Shown: positions 1-10,518, counted from the first letter of the stretch. The stretch is DNA of 64,000 nucleotides from Bordetella sp. (GCA_022818765.1 CP063810.1:802397-866396), one strand, 5' to 3'. Notes: a model not told the origin generated them from the sequence alone. Made by a program: numbers and translations.

Positions 1-1195
1 GAATTTCGTTTTTTTGATAGAAGATTTGCTAATAACCACAAGGGACGAACCCAATTTTCATAAGGAATGTCAGAATTTAAATCATTTAATAAATTTTTGG
101 TGAAAATTTTTTCCAAAAGATTATTTCGCAAATTTTTGCGAACGATAATATTTTCTAAAATAGAATTTGATTCAAGAATTTGTCCATTAATTTGATCAAA
201 TGTAACATAAAGAGATAATGCAGGAACCTCGCGGCCAGCATCTAATGAAAATTTTTTTATCACAGATTCAGGTTGCATAGTAATTTTTTCACCTGGTAGA
301 TAAATTGTCGATGACCGTTTTCTTGCAAGCCTATCATAGTCGCTGTTGCGAGTAACTTCTAGTCCTGGTGCTGAAATATGAATACCTACCTGTATGTTTT
401 TATCTTTTAAGATCTTCACTGAAAATGCATCATCAATTTCTGTAGTTTCTGTGTTATCAATTGAATAAATTTCTGCTGGTGATAATGGAAATTTATAATT
501 AACATTTAATTTAGGTAGATCGGGAAAATTTATCCCATCTGGAAAATTTTTTTTAAAAAAACATTCTTTTATAAATACTAGTGAATTTGGCCATTTACCT
601 AAATCTAATAGTAAATTTTCAGGTTTTTTTCGAAGGTTCTTACACGCAATATCTAAAGCTTTCCATTGGATAGAATTTTTATCTGGACATGTAACTAATG
701 ATTCAGCAATATTACTAATAGCTGGGGTAGTATCCCATTAACCATATCTTTGGCCCATTTTTTTTGTTGAAATATCTGTTTTTGTTTTTTTTCTAATGTC
801 ACTAAAGCTTGTTTTAAAACTTCAGTTGAAACAGATCGGTATAATCCTTTTCCACATTTATAAAAATGCATGTTTGCATTATTTAATAAAATTATTATGC
901 TAGCTAATTCAACTGGAAGAGGATAATGACCGAAATAATCATTGGCTAAATTTGATGCAGTGAAAATTTCTTTTGGAGAACATTCCCATAAAAGCTGGAG
1001 ATCAAGATCTTTAGATAATTCCTGGGCTTGATTTAGCAGTATATCAGGTTCTGGTGTTTGAAATGTAAATAGAATATTGCTACTTTTAATTTTTATTTGT
1101 TTACCCGATTTGCATTCTAATTTAATATGTTTTTCTGTTTCTGACAAAATTGTTCCTGTTTTAAAGATAGATCTATCTTCATAAAAAATGTACAT
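1..1195 (-). CDS. RNB-domain ribonuclease (RNase II/R-like), partial and frameshifted
   Basis: A 3'-5' exoribonuclease of the RNase II/R superfamily, cut off by the left edge. The reading frame starts at 1195 (MYIFYEDRS...) and runs 166 residues of the N-terminal region typical of the Burkholderiales RNB-domain ribonuclease (WECSPKEIF, ANDYFGHYP, GKGLYR). It then stops at 695. A different frame takes over at about 727 and stays open to base 1, giving the start of the catalytic RNB domain, including the metal-binding signature TEIDDAFSV and the following GIHISAPG. The two frames join if one base is added to the run of four G (+ strand 724-727), so one base is missing there. This is either a real pseudogene or an under-called homopolymer. 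Catalytic identity is fairly sure; whether it is functional is not. Confidence 0.75.
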
Positions 1196-1333
1196 TTTTT
1201 AGATCCATTGTAAATGATAAATAATAACTAAATTTTAAAAAAGCAAATTGGCAAAAATTAATATTTGTAATTTTAAGATTGGATTAATATGTGTAAAAAA
1301 ATTGCTAAAATCTAGGAATATTGAATTATAATT

Positions 1334-1376
1334 AATTTGATCTTGATGATTTTCTGAAAATCATCAAGATCAAATT
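1334..1376 (+). terminator. Long perfect hairpin, possible terminator
   Basis: Two 20-base arms (1334-1353 and 1357-1376) are exact reverse complements around the 3-base loop CTG. The second arm is followed by TTAT and a T run, as in an intrinsic terminator read on the + strand. No gene lies upstream on that strand, so it would end either a short unannotated RNA or antisense transcription from the ribonuclease start region. It could instead be a cruciform or protein-binding site. Confidence 0.5.
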
Positions 1377-1684
1377 TTATTTTTCATTCTATGAAAAATT
1401 CATTATTAGTTTCAAATATGAGTGGACATGAAGAATCATAGTACCATTTAAGAAAAATATTTCTCTGTTTGAAATCTAAATTCTTTTATGAAAATTAATT
1501 CTCCTGTTTGATATTTTAAAAAGAAATAGAATAATGTTTTTCTATGAGATAGAATTCATTATTTTTATATTTTATAAATAATAATTTTTTAGAAAATTGA
1601 AGGAATTAAAAAATATCTTGATTTATATAAATTAAATTAATGTATTTATATAAATTATATTAATGTTTTTCATATAGAATATAA

Positions 1685-1721
1685 ATGAATATCATTCAAA
1701 TTCAATTTGAATGATATTCAT
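1685..1721. repeat. 18-bp perfect inverted repeat upstream of aroQ
   Basis: Arms 1685-1702 and 1704-1721 are exact reverse complements around a single C. The repeat lies about 48 bases before the aroQ start. It lacks a T run directly after it, so it fits an operator or mRNA-stabilising hairpin better than a terminator. I cannot assign a binding protein. Confidence 0.5.
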
Positions 1722-1769
1722 GAGTGATTATTTGCTATTTATATAAAAATTATTATTTTTTTTAAAACA

Positions 1770-2201
1770 ATGAAACGCATATTCGTAATGCATGGTCCAA
1801 ATCTAAATTTATTGGGTAAAAGAGAACCTCATATTTATGGAAATGCTACTTTGGATCAGATTAATTTAAATCTTAGAAAAATAGCTGATGATGCAAATGC
1901 AAGAGTCTCTATTGTTCAAAGCAATCATGAAGGCATTTTAATTGATGCTATTCAAGATGAGAATCAAAAAGGTATCGATTTTATGATTATAAATGCGGGA
2001 GCGTATACACATACAAGCATAGCTTTGCGTGATACATTATCTGCTATTTCCATTCCATTTATAGAGGTTCATTTATCTAATTTAAGTAAACGTGAATCAT
2101 TTCGAAATCATTCTTATCTTTCTGATATTGCTGTTGGATTGATTATGGGTTTGGGAGTAGATGGTTATGAAATGGCTTTGCGCTATGCATTAAAAAATTA
2201 A
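1770..2201 (+). CDS. aroQ: 3-dehydroquinate dehydratase, type II
   Basis: This cytosolic enzyme catalyses the third step of the shikimate pathway, dehydration of 3-dehydroquinate to 3-dehydroshikimate. The 143-residue length is normal for the small dodecameric type II family. The N-terminal [11 protein letters not shown] with a downstream IYG supplies the flexible lid with catalytic Arg and Tyr. [14 protein letters not shown] and EVHLSN form the active-site wall, and FRNHSYLSD carries the conserved catalytic His region. The start is the ATG at 1770, where the family motif begins at residue 5. It is followed after about 115 bases by accB and accC, the arrangement commonly found in beta- and gammaproteobacteria, and the three may be co-transcribed. 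The identity is certain. Confidence 0.96.
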   Translation: MKRIFVMHGPNLNLLGKREPHIYGNATLDQINLNLRKIADDANARVSIVQSNHEGILIDAIQDENQKGIDFMIINAGAYTHTSIALRDTLSAISIPFIEVHLSNLSKRESFRNHSYLSDIAVGLIMGLGVDGYEMALRYALKN

Positions 2202-2315
2202 ATTTTACTTAATTTAGATGGTATTCATTTGTATCTCTATTGAGATATATCATACTTTTTTTAAAAGTAGAACGTTCTTTTTTATGTAATAATCAATATT
2301 AATTTGGAAAGTTAT

Positions 2316-2741
2316 ATGAACCTCCGAAAACTTAAAACTTTGATTGATCTGGTGTCTGAATCAGGCATCACCGAACTCGAAATTACGGAGGAAAAAGGAA
2401 AAGTTAGAATTGTAAAGTTTTCGAACACAACTAATTCTTTATCTCATAATAATGAAGTTATTCTTCCTGTTTCTTCTTCTCCTACTCCATCTAAAACAAC
2501 ACTTCATGGTCATATTGTCAAATCACCTATGGTTGGTACTTTTTACCGTTCACCAAACCCTGGATCTGCTCCATTTGTTAATGTAGGTCAAATTGTTAAA
2601 GAAGGCGATATTTTATGTATTTTAGAAGCAATGAAATTGCTAAATGAAATTGAAGCAGATAAACCAGGAATTATCAAGGAAATTATGGTTGAAAATGGTG
2701 AGCCAGTTGAATATGGACAACCTTTATTTGTTATCGGGTAA
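2316..2741 (+). CDS. accB: Biotin carboxyl carrier protein of acetyl-CoA carboxylase
   Basis: AccB carries biotin between the carboxylase (AccC) and the carboxyltransferase (AccAD) in the first step of fatty-acid synthesis. I chose the ATG at 2316, giving 141 residues. It follows a GGAAA ribosome-binding site, and [13 protein letters not shown] matches the usual betaproteobacterial start; an in-frame TTG lies 12 bases upstream. A Pro/Ser/Thr-rich linker (about residues 40-60) leads to the biotinyl domain with the thumb region. The biotinylation motif EAMKLLNEI contains the target lysine about 34 residues from the end. accC starts 11 bases after the stop, so the two are translated from one mRNA. 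It appears intact, with no oddities. Confidence 0.96.
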   Translation: MNLRKLKTLIDLVSESGITELEITEEKGKVRIVKFSNTTNSLSHNNEVILPVSSSPTPSKTTLHGHIVKSPMVGTFYRSPNPGSAPFVNVGQIVKEGDILCILEAMKLLNEIEADKPGIIKEIMVENGEPVEYGQPLFVIG

Positions 2742-2752
2742 ACAATCAAAAA

Positions 2753-4102
2753 ATGTTTAGAAAGATATTAATTGCTAATCGGGGCGAAATTGCCCTACGA
2801 ATTCAACGATCTTGTCGAGAGATGGGTATTAGAACGGTTGTTGCTCATTCAGAGGCTGATCGTGATGCAAAGTATGTTCGATTAGCTGATGAATCTGTTT
2901 GTATAGGTCCAGCTTTATCAAAAGATAGTTATTTGAACATGCCAGCTATTATTTCTGCAGCTGAAGTAACAGATTCTGAAGCTATCCATCCTGGTTATGG
3001 ATTTTTATCTGAAAATGCTGATTTTGCTGAACGTGTTGAAAAAAGTGGTTTTGTTTTTATTGGCCCACGGTCGGAAACAATCCGCCAAATGGGAAATAAA
3101 GTTTATGCAAAACATTTCATGAAAGAAGCAGGTTTGCATGTTGTCCCTGGATCAAAAAGTTCATTACCAAATGATCCTAAACTAATTTTAAAGATAGCTG
3201 ATGAGATTGGTTATCCTATTATTATTAAAGCAGCTGGTGGAGGTGGAGGCAGAGGAATGCGTGTTGTTAAAACAAGCGACACATTAATAAATTCTGTAAT
3301 ATTAACGCGTTCTGAAGCTAATGCTGCCTTTAATAATCAAGATGTTTATATAGAAAAATTTTTGGAAAAACCTCGACATATTGAAATTCAAGTTTTATCC
3401 GATGGCAATGAAAATGCAATTTGGTTAGGTGATCGAGATTGTTCTACCCAAAGGAGGAACCAAAAAATTATTGAAGAAGCACCTGCAATTGGTATTGATC
3501 GTAATCTTATAAACTATGTTGGCGCTTGTTGTGTTGATGCATGTAAAAAAATGCGATATCGTGGATTAGGAACTTTTGAATTTTTATTTGAAAATAACAA
3601 GTTTTACTTTATTGAAATGAATGCACGAATTCAAGTTGAGCATCCTATTACAGAATTAGTGACAGGTATAGATTTAGTTCAAGAACAAATTAAAGTGTCT
3701 TCAGGAGAACATTTTGGAATTAAGCAATCTGATATTAAAATTAGTGGGCATGCTATAGAATGTAGAATTAATGCAGAAGACCCATTTAAATTTATCCCTC
3801 ATCCAGGATATATCACTAATTGGCATACACCAGGCGGACCTGGAATACGAGTGGATTCACATGTATTTAATGGCTATTTTGTACCACCTTATTATGATTC
3901 TATGATAGCCAAAATTATATCTTATGGAAAAACACGTGAACAAGCAATAGAACGTATGAAGATTGGATTATCTGAGATGGTTGTGGAAGGAATTTTAACA
4001 AATATTGCTTTACACCGTGAATTGTTACAAAACTCTAATTTTATTAAAGGATGTACGGATATACATTTTTTAGAAAACGATTTTTTAAACAAGCGTTTAT
4101 AA
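2753..4102 (+). CDS. accC: Biotin carboxylase subunit of acetyl-CoA carboxylase
   Basis: AccC carboxylates the biotin on AccB using ATP and bicarbonate. Its 449 residues match the family length. The N-terminal pre-ATP-grasp domain begins [17 protein letters not shown]. The ATP-grasp core follows, with the glycine loop [11 protein letters not shown] (about residues 163-173), the [11 protein letters not shown] strand and the catalytic [13 protein letters not shown]. The C-terminal biotin-carboxylase domain contains [13 protein letters not shown]. It is coupled to accB with an 11-base gap. Its stop is separated by one base from the stop of the convergent YggT gene, so the transcripts probably overlap at their 3' ends. 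In most relatives prmA follows accC; it is absent here. Confidence 0.97.
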   Translation: MFRKILIANRGEIALRIQRSCREMGIRTVVAHSEADRDAKYVRLADESVCIGPALSKDSYLNMPAIISAAEVTDSEAIHPGYGFLSENADFAERVEKSGFVFIGPRSETIRQMGNKVYAKHFMKEAGLHVVPGSKSSLPNDPKLILKIADEIGYPIIIKAAGGGGGRGMRVVKTSDTLINSVILTRSEANAAFNNQDVYIEKFLEKPRHIEIQVLSDGNENAIWLGDRDCSTQRRNQKIIEEAPAIGIDRNLINYVGACCVDACKKMRYRGLGTFEFLFENNKFYFIEMNARIQVEHPITELVTGIDLVQEQIKVSSGEHFGIKQSDIKISGHAIECRINAEDPFKFIPHPGYITNWHTPGGPGIRVDSHVFNGYFVPPYYDSMIAKIISYGKTREQAIERMKIGLSEMVVEGILTNIALHRELLQNSNFIKGCTDIHFLENDFLNKRL

Positions 4103-4103
4103 T

Positions 4104-4667
4104 TTAGATTTTTAATAAATAAAATATAATCCGTGTTTGTATCATCAGTCCTACTTGACTTAATACTAAAATAATTAATGGAGAGAAATCAATAATTGTT
4201 GTAGATGGAAGCATTTTTCTAATAGGATCGAGCAAAGGTGCAGTTAATATTTTCAGTAATGACATCATAGGAGCCATAGGATTTAACCAAGATAAAATTG
4301 TTTGAATTAAGGTTAACCAAATGATTAGATTGAGAGACCATTTTGAAATAGTAACAAAAGCTGCAATAATTAGACTTCCAGTTAGATGAGAAGGAATTAA
4401 ATTCTTCCAAGTGGACATCCATATAGAGATTAAATATACTAAGGCTGTTAGCCAAGATCCAATCAAACTTGACCAGTCCAGATTAGGTCCAGGACGCACT
4501 ATTTTTTGTATTGGAATAATTAACCAATCAGTGATTTGTATAACAGATCGTGATAAAGGATGAAATGAATGGAGTCTTATTGAATATATCCATATTCGCG
4601 TAATCAATGCGGCTCCAAATAGATTAAAAGTAATTTCAAGTAAAAATCGCAAAATATCACCAAACAT
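4104..4667 (-). CDS. YggT family inner-membrane protein
   Basis: A 187-residue hydrophobic protein with two YGGT repeats, each made of paired membrane helices. The first is around residues 5-95 (LFGAALITRIWIYSIRLHSFHP and PIQKIVRPGP). The second is around residues 105-185 (TLIQTILSWLNP and PLLDPIRKMLP). The P-x-x-x-P-I-R-K-hydrophobic pattern after each helix pair is the family hallmark. In other organisms YggT-family proteins are linked to osmotic tolerance or to membrane organisation and division, and in Burkholderiales the gene is a single-copy housekeeping membrane gene. Its precise role is not established. It lies downstream of nrdB on the same strand, with a 127-base gap and no clear terminator, so it may be a distal member of that transcript. 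Confidence 0.88.
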   Translation of the reverse strand: MFGDILRFLLEITFNLFGAALITRIWIYSIRLHSFHPLSRSVIQITDWLIIPIQKIVRPGPNLDWSSLIGSWLTALVYLISIWMSTWKNLIPSHLTGSLIIAAFVTISKWSLNLIIWLTLIQTILSWLNPMAPMMSLLKILTAPLLDPIRKMLPSTTIIDFSPLIILVLSQVGLMIQTRIIFYLLKI

Positions 4668-4794
4668 ATGGAATATTTCCGTAAGTATTATATTTTTATA
4701 AAGTTGATATTAGGATATTTTTGTTTTAAAACTTTATTTATCCTAATGCTGGTAAATTGTATGTTTTATTTAAATAAAATTTAATATTCAATCA

Positions 4795-5898
4795 TCATTC
4801 CCAATCCAAACTGCCTCCTGTTTGATATTCAATAACTCGGGTCTCAAAAAAATTACGTTCTTTTTTAAGATCAATCATTTCTGCCATCCATGGAAAAGGA
4901 TTTTCCTCTCTTGAAAAAATTGAATTAATCCCTATTTGTTGACAACGGCGATTTGCAATAAAACGAAGATACGATTTGAACATAGTTGCATTTAATCCTA
5001 AAATACCACGTGGAATAGTATCTTCAGCATATGCATATTCAAGTTCAACAGCTTGATGAAATAATTCACGAATTTCATCTCTAAATTCTGAAGTCCATAT
5101 TTCAGGATTTTCTAATTTAATTGTATTAATCAGATCTATACCAAAATTGCAATGCATAGATTCATCACGCAAAATATACATATATTGTTCAGCAGCTCCA
5201 GTCATTTTATTTTGACGACCCAAAGCTAAAATTTGAGTGAATCCTACGTAGAAAAATAAACCTTCCATTAAACATGCAAATACAATGAGTGACTTTAATA
5301 ATTTTTGATTAGATTCTGGGGTTCCTGTAATAAAACTTGGATCGGCAATACAATTGATAAAGGGTATTAGAAATTCATCTTTATTTCGTATTGAATTAAT
5401 TTCATTATATGCATTAAAAATTTCAGATTCATCTAAATCTAGACTTTCAACGATATATTGATATGCATGAGTATGAATAGCTTCTTCAAAAGCTTGTCGA
5501 AGCAAGAATTGCCGACATTCTGGAGCAGTAATATGCCGATATGTACCTAAAACTATGTTATTTGCAGCTAAAGAATCTGCTGTTGAAAAAAAACCTAAAT
5601 TTCTTTTTACTATTCGTCGTTCTTCTTCAGAAAGCCCATTTGGGGTTTTCCAAAGAGCTATATCCCGTGACATATTAATTTCTTGAGGCATCCAATGGTT
5701 AGAACATGAAGCTAAATATTTTTCCCATGCCCATTTATATTTAAATGGCACGAGTTGATTAACATCAGTTTTACCATTAATGATTCGTTTATCAACCATC
5801 TTCACGCGATTTGAATATAACTTAGCATCATCAAGATTGAAAGAATGACGGATTTTACTATTTGTTTCAATTTGAAGATTTTTTTCTGATTCTGTCAT
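4795..5898 (-). CDS. nrdB: Ribonucleoside-diphosphate reductase, beta subunit (class I)
   Basis: NrdB holds the di-iron centre and radical for aerobic reduction of ribonucleotides to deoxyribonucleotides. The 367 residues include the iron-ligand Asp in GFFSTADS, the Glu-x-x-His pair in [10 protein letters not shown], and later ligands in CLMEGLFFY and DESMHCNFG. The radical-bearing Tyr lies seven residues after the ligand Glu, as in Escherichia coli NrdB, so a conventional tyrosyl radical is expected rather than the chlamydial Tyr-less type. The C-terminal tail (GGSLDWE) is the part that docks on NrdA. It starts 31 bases after the nrdA stop and is transcribed with it. Confidence 0.97.
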   Translation of the reverse strand: MTESEKNLQIETNSKIRHSFNLDDAKLYSNRVKMVDKRIINGKTDVNQLVPFKYKWAWEKYLASCSNHWMPQEINMSRDIALWKTPNGLSEEERRIVKRNLGFFSTADSLAANNIVLGTYRHITAPECRQFLLRQAFEEAIHTHAYQYIVESLDLDESEIFNAYNEINSIRNKDEFLIPFINCIADPSFITGTPESNQKLLKSLIVFACLMEGLFFYVGFTQILALGRQNKMTGAAEQYMYILRDESMHCNFGIDLINTIKLENPEIWTSEFRDEIRELFHQAVELEYAYAEDTIPRGILGLNATMFKSYLRFIANRRCQQIGINSIFSREENPFPWMAEMIDLKKERNFFETRVIEYQTGGSLDWE

Positions 5899-5928
5899 AA
5901 AATTAGGCTCCTAAAGATCAATTTAATA

Positions 5929-8826
5929 CTATTGACAAGATTCACATTCATTATCTGAATCAGATTTTTCAACGATATATTTTGCGGATAATTTTTCTAC
6001 TGAATATATTTGTTGATTAATTTTTGTTGATTTTAGATTTGGATATCCATCTAAAGTAACAGAATTAAGTTCGCCTCCTTGACCGGTTGATTTTTCTGCA
6101 CTCGTTGCTCCAAGTGCGCGTAAATAATAAGTGGTCTTTAATCCTCTCAACCATGCTAAACGGTAGGTTTCATCTATTTTTTTTCCGGAAGTTCCAGATA
6201 TATAAATATTTAAAGATTGAGACTGATCAATCCATTTTTGTCGTCTTGAAGCACATTCAATAAGCCAATTAGGTTGAATTTCAAATGCAGTTGCATAAAG
6301 TTTTTTAATTTCTTCAGGGATTCGATCAATTTTAGATAAGCTGCCATCAAAATATTTGAGATCGGCAATCATTACTTTATCCCAAATATTAAGTTTTTTG
6401 AGATCTTCGATAAGATAATTATTAATAATTGTAAATTCACCAGATAAATTTGATTTAACATACAAATTTTGATATGTGGGTTCAATGCAAGCAGATACGC
6501 CAATTATGTTTGAAATAGTAGCTGTTGGAGCAATTGCAACACAGTTTGAATTTCTCATCCCATATTTTTTAATTTGATCTCGAAGTGATAACCAATCAAG
6601 TTTGCTTGAGCTATCTACCTCTACATACCCGTTTCGTTCTTCAGACAAAATTTTTATTGTATCTTGAGGAAGAATACCTTGAGACCATAATGAACCATCA
6701 AATGATGGATAAGGTCCTCTTTCTTTTGATAATTCATTTGAAGCCGCATACGCATGATAACAAATAATTTCCATCGAACGATCTGAAAACTCAACTGCAG
6801 CTTCAGATGCATATGGAATACGCATAATATGGAGGCAATCTTGGAAACCCATAATACCTAATCCGACTGGACGGTGATTTTGATTAGAATTTTTAGCTTT
6901 TTTAACCGGGTAAAAATTGATATCAATTACATTATCCAACATACGCATTGCTGTTTGAATAGTCCGTTTTATTTTTTCGGAATCAAGCTTAAAATCTCCT
7001 GAGAGATCTTTCTTCATATGATTTACTAAATTAATTGATCCAAGATTACATACAGCAATTTCTTCAGAATTTGTATTCAGAGTTATTTCTGTACATAAAT
7101 TTGAACTGTGTATTACCCCTATGTGCTTTTGCGGAGATCGGATATTACAAGCATCCTTAAATGTGATCCATGGATGACCAGTTTTAAAAAGCATAGAGAG
7201 CATTTTTCTCCACAGTTCCAAAGCAGATACTTTTTTAAATAAAGTAATTTCACCTGTTATTGTTTTTTCTTCATATTTTAAATATGCTTTTTCGAATATT
7301 TTTCCATATTTTTCATGTAAATCGGGACAATCTGATGGAGAAAATAGAGTCCATTGATGATTGTTTATCACTCGTTTCATAAACAAATCAGGAATCCAAT
7401 TAGCTGTATTCATATCGTGTGTTCGGCGTCTTTCATCTCCCGTATTTTTTCGTAATTCTAAAAACTCTTCAATATCTAAGTGCCAAGTCTCTAGATATGT
7501 ACAAACAGCTCCTTTTCTCTTACCTCCTTGATTAACTGCGACTGCAGTATCATTAACAACCTTTAAAAAAGGAACTACCCCTTGACTCTCTCCATTAGTT
7601 CCTTTTATATTACTTCGTAATGCTCGAACAGCTGTCCAATCATTACCTAAACCTCCAGCATACTTTGCTAGTAGTGCATTTTCTTTAATTGATTCATAAA
7701 TTCCTTCAAGTTCATCAGGAACAGTTGTTAGATAACAAGAAGAAAGCTGTGGATGTTTTGTTCCTGCATTAAATAATGTAGGAGTAGAACTCATAAAATC
7801 AAAAGATGATAGAATTTCATAAAATTCTATTGCTCGAGTCTCTTTATTTTTTTCTCGAAAAGCTAATCCCATAGCTATACGCATAAAAAATATTTGTGGT
7901 AACTCGATGCGAACATGTTTAATATGCAAGAAATATCGATCGTATAACGTTTGTAAACCTATTAATCCAAATTTCAGATCACGGTCAGCTTTTAATTGTT
8001 TACCAAGCAAGTTCAAATCATATTGATTAATTTCCTGAGCAAGCAAACCAGCTTGTATTCCACGATTGATAAATTGAGGGAAATAAGTTAAATAACGTTT
8101 CTCCATTTCTGATTGAGAAACCTCTTCGTTAAATACTTCCTTGCGTATTGTGTGAAGTAATAAACGGGCAGCTACTTTATTATAAGCTGGCTCATTCTCA
8201 ATTTGAGATCTTGTTGCAAAAATAGCGGATTTAAACACTTCATTAATAGAAACACCATTATATAAATTTTTTTTTGTTTCTTTTAAAATAAAATCAACAT
8301 CAATAAGATTGTTAAATTCTATATTTGCTTCATTAATAATAGAACGCAATTTTTCCAAATCGAATGGAGAATTTATACCATTTTCTATTATATTAATAAT
8401 ATTTAATTTTTCTTGATTAGTTTGAATAAAACTACGTTTCTCGGAACGTTTCTCTCTATATAAAACATAAGCTCTAGCAATATCTCGTAATCCTGATTGC
8501 ATCAGTGTAAATTCAACCTGATCTTGTATATCTTCTATATGTAGACTTTTTCCGATTGCATGTTTATTCAATAAAGCCGAAATAATTTGAGAAGTTAATC
8601 TTTCAATTAGTTCCCTATTGCGACTCGATAATATGCTTTCTTCACCATTTACGGCAATGAAAGTTTTAGTTATAGCAATAACAATTTTATCTGAATTAAA
8701 GTCAACAATTGAACCATTTCGACGAATAACTTTCAGATCAGCTAATGAAATATCAGATTTCAAAGAATTTAATTGATAATTTGATTCATCATTTTTTTGA
8801 TTCACAGAAGCGATAGTTGATTGCAT
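5929..8826 (-). CDS. nrdA: Ribonucleoside-diphosphate reductase, alpha subunit (class I)
   Basis: This is the catalytic and allosteric subunit of ribonucleotide reductase. At 965 residues it is much longer than the 761 of Escherichia coli and matches the Pseudomonas-type form with tandem N-terminal ATP-cones. The first cone begins at LKVIRRNGSIVDF (about residue 31); the region around residues 140-230 resembles a second, degenerate cone. Active-site elements visible are SSCYLTTV, SNLCTEITLN and NSNCVAIAPTATIS. The C-terminal ECESCQ supplies the CxxC pair that relays electrons from thioredoxin. The start has a good AGGAG site nine bases upstream. Two NrdR boxes lie in the promoter region, and nrdR itself is in this window. 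Confidence 0.97.
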   Translation of the reverse strand: MQSTIASVNQKNDESNYQLNSLKSDISLADLKVIRRNGSIVDFNSDKIVIAITKTFIAVNGEESILSSRNRELIERLTSQIISALLNKHAIGKSLHIEDIQDQVEFTLMQSGLRDIARAYVLYREKRSEKRSFIQTNQEKLNIINIIENGINSPFDLEKLRSIINEANIEFNNLIDVDFILKETKKNLYNGVSINEVFKSAIFATRSQIENEPAYNKVAARLLLHTIRKEVFNEEVSQSEMEKRYLTYFPQFINRGIQAGLLAQEINQYDLNLLGKQLKADRDLKFGLIGLQTLYDRYFLHIKHVRIELPQIFFMRIAMGLAFREKNKETRAIEFYEILSSFDFMSSTPTLFNAGTKHPQLSSCYLTTVPDELEGIYESIKENALLAKYAGGLGNDWTAVRALRSNIKGTNGESQGVVPFLKVVNDTAVAVNQGGKRKGAVCTYLETWHLDIEEFLELRKNTGDERRRTHDMNTANWIPDLFMKRVINNHQWTLFSPSDCPDLHEKYGKIFEKAYLKYEEKTITGEITLFKKVSALELWRKMLSMLFKTGHPWITFKDACNIRSPQKHIGVIHSSNLCTEITLNTNSEEIAVCNLGSINLVNHMKKDLSGDFKLDSEKIKRTIQTAMRMLDNVIDINFYPVKKAKNSNQNHRPVGLGIMGFQDCLHIMRIPYASEAAVEFSDRSMEIICYHAYAASNELSKERGPYPSFDGSLWSQGILPQDTIKILSEERNGYVEVDSSSKLDWLSLRDQIKKYGMRNSNCVAIAPTATISNIIGVSACIEPTYQNLYVKSNLSGEFTIINNYLIEDLKKLNIWDKVMIADLKYFDGSLSKIDRIPEEIKKLYATAFEIQPNWLIECASRRQKWIDQSQSLNIYISGTSGKKIDETYRLAWLRGLKTTYYLRALGATSAEKSTGQGGELNSVTLDGYPNLKSTKINQQIYSVEKLSAKYIVEKSDSDNECESCQ

Positions 8827-8863
8827 GAAATCTCCTGTGTGAAATTAGAAAATAGTAAACTAA

Positions 8864-8879
8864 GTACTATATATAGTAC
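8864..8879. promoter_or_regulatory. NrdR box 1
   Basis: The 16-mer GTACTATATATAGTAC is a perfect palindrome and closely matches the NrdR consensus ACACTATATATAGTGT. It lies 38 bases upstream of the nrdA start. NrdR normally binds two such boxes placed about three helical turns apart; the partner is at 8895-8910, exactly 31 bases away. Confidence 0.85.
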
Positions 8880-8894
8880 TTATATAATATTATA

Positions 8895-8910
8895 ACACTA
8901 ATTATAGTAA
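8895..8910. promoter_or_regulatory. NrdR box 2
   Basis: ACACTAATTATAGTAA keeps the ACACTA half and the TATAGT core of the NrdR consensus and is less symmetric than box 1. The 31-base spacing from box 1 puts both on the same face of the helix, as in known NrdR-regulated promoters. Confidence 0.75.
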
Positions 8911-9111
8911 TAATGTTAGATATTTCAAATAAAAATTAAGTGATAATTCTCATCAAATAAAGTATTAATTTACAAGTCTAATATATACAATATAATCATG
9001 AGAAAACAAAACACAACAAAATGAAAATATCTATCAATTTAAATGGTAAACAATTTTAATAGTTTTTAAATTTACAATGATTTTAAGAAAAAATTATTAA
9101 AGAAATAAAAA

Positions 9112-10518
9112 TCATAAAACATTTAATCGATCTCTGATTATTTTTTTACCTAATAACAAAAGAATATCCTCAATTGGAGGAGTTTGAATTTTTCCAATGA
9201 GTATAATCCTTAATGGAATGGCTATTTCTGACATTTTAATATTGTATTTTCCTAATGTTATTTTTATAAAATTAGAAATAGATTCCCGATTCCAATTGAT
9301 ATGTTGAATGTCATGATTAAAATTTTTTAATACATTCAAAATAAAAGGTGTTAAATATTTTTTGTGATCAATAGAAATAATTGGATAGAATGTTTCAGAA
9401 AACATTTTGATGTTTTCTGCTAATTCTTTTAATGTCGAAACGCGATTTTTAAATAAAAGCATTGTATCAAACAGATTATTAAAATTCAGACTTTTAACTT
9501 GTTGTGTAAGGAAAGAATCAAGAGTTTGATATAAGGATTGATCGCTCATTTTTTTTATGTAAAAAGAATTAATCCAATCTAATTTTTTATTATCCCAATG
9601 TGCTGGGGATTTACTAAAATTTTTTGCATCGAACCAATGTATTAATTGTTCTTTATTAAAAATTTCATTATTTCCATGACTCCATCCAAGACGGGATAAA
9701 TAGTTGATGATGGCATCTGGTAAATAACCTTGTTCTTTGTAATCCATAACACTCATAACATTATGACGCTTTGATAATTTTTCGCCTTCTTTGTTCAAAA
9801 TCATTGGAATATGACCATAATTGGGTGGAGTGATATTTAATGAGTTCAATATGTTGATTTGTCGTGGAGTATTATTTATATGATCGTCTCCACGAAGAAC
9901 ATGTGTTATACCCATTTCCCAATCATCTATAGCTGCACAAAAATTATAAGTTGGCATTTCATCAGAACGCATAATTATGAGGTCATCTAATTCACTGTTT
10001 TGTATGCTAATCTTTCCTTTAACTATATCATTCCAAGATAAAATTCCAGTTTGTGGATTTTTGAATCTTATTACAGGTTTTATATTATTTGGAATTTTGG
10101 GCAATTTCTTACCTACTTCAGGTCGCCATGTGCCATCATAACGTGGTTTAAGTCCATGTTTTTTGGCTATTGTTCTCATATTCTCTATGTCATCGGGAGA
10201 ACTATAACAATAGTAAGCCGAACCATTTTTCATCATTTCTGTAATTATTTTTTTATAATATAATAAACGATTTGTTTGATAAAAAGGACCTTCATCAGGT
10301 TTCAAGCCTAACCAATTAATGGTATCTAATATAGATTGCAATGATTTTTTAGATGAACGTTCTATATCTGTATCTTCTATGCGTAAAATGAATCTACCAT
10401 TATAATGACGGGCAAAAGCCCAAGAAAATAAAGCAGTCCTAATACTTCCTAAATGTAAAGGACCTGTAGGAGAAGGAGCAAAACGAGTTTTAATTTGATT
10501 GAAAGAATTAAATTTCAT
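9112..10518 (-). CDS. gltX: Glutamate--tRNA ligase
   Basis: This class I aminoacyl-tRNA synthetase charges tRNA-Glu. In many betaproteobacteria the specificity is strictly Glu, with GlnS present elsewhere. The 468 residues open with the Rossmann segment RFAPSPTGPLHLGSIRTAL, which contains the HIGH-type signature as HLGS. DDLIIMRSDEMPTYNF and HVLRGDDHINNTPRQ follow. The second signature is KLSKRH (about residues 251-256), and an all-helical anticodon-binding domain forms the C-terminus. The start ATG directly precedes the conserved segment. No odd substitutions are seen. Its 3' end faces the nrdA promoter region. Confidence 0.97.
   Translation of the reverse strand: MKFNSFNQIKTRFAPSPTGPLHLGSIRTALFSWAFARHYNGRFILRIEDTDIERSSKKSLQSILDTINWLGLKPDEGPFYQTNRLLYYKKIITEMMKNGSAYYCYSSPDDIENMRTIAKKHGLKPRYDGTWRPEVGKKLPKIPNNIKPVIRFKNPQTGILSWNDIVKGKISIQNSELDDLIIMRSDEMPTYNFCAAIDDWEMGITHVLRGDDHINNTPRQINILNSLNITPPNYGHIPMILNKEGEKLSKRHNVMSVMDYKEQGYLPDAIINYLSRLGWSHGNNEIFNKEQLIHWFDAKNFSKSPAHWDNKKLDWINSFYIKKMSDQSLYQTLDSFLTQQVKSLNFNNLFDTMLLFKNRVSTLKELAENIKMFSETFYPIISIDHKKYLTPFILNVLKNFNHDIQHINWNRESISNFIKITLGKYNIKMSEIAIPLRIILIGKIQTPPIEDILLLLGKKIIRDRLNVL

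Larger units (their letters stand above)
1196..1769. other. AT-rich gap between divergent genes, with two large palindromes
   Basis: This 574-base gap separates the leftward ribonuclease from rightward aroQ. I see no convincing reading frame. It holds two long perfect inverted repeats (1334-1376 and 1685-1721), described separately. The rest is more than 75% A+T by eye. It must contain the promoters of both flanking genes, but no single -35/-10 pair stands out. Confidence 0.6.

Noticed and set aside
1685..1721. A Fur box before aroQ
   Set aside because: The palindrome contains AATGATATTCAT, which recalls part of a Fur site, but the overall symmetry and centre do not fit the 19-base consensus.
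4219..4455. A 78-codon frame inside the YggT gene
   Set aside because: It is another frame of the YggT gene on the same strand and has no family features.
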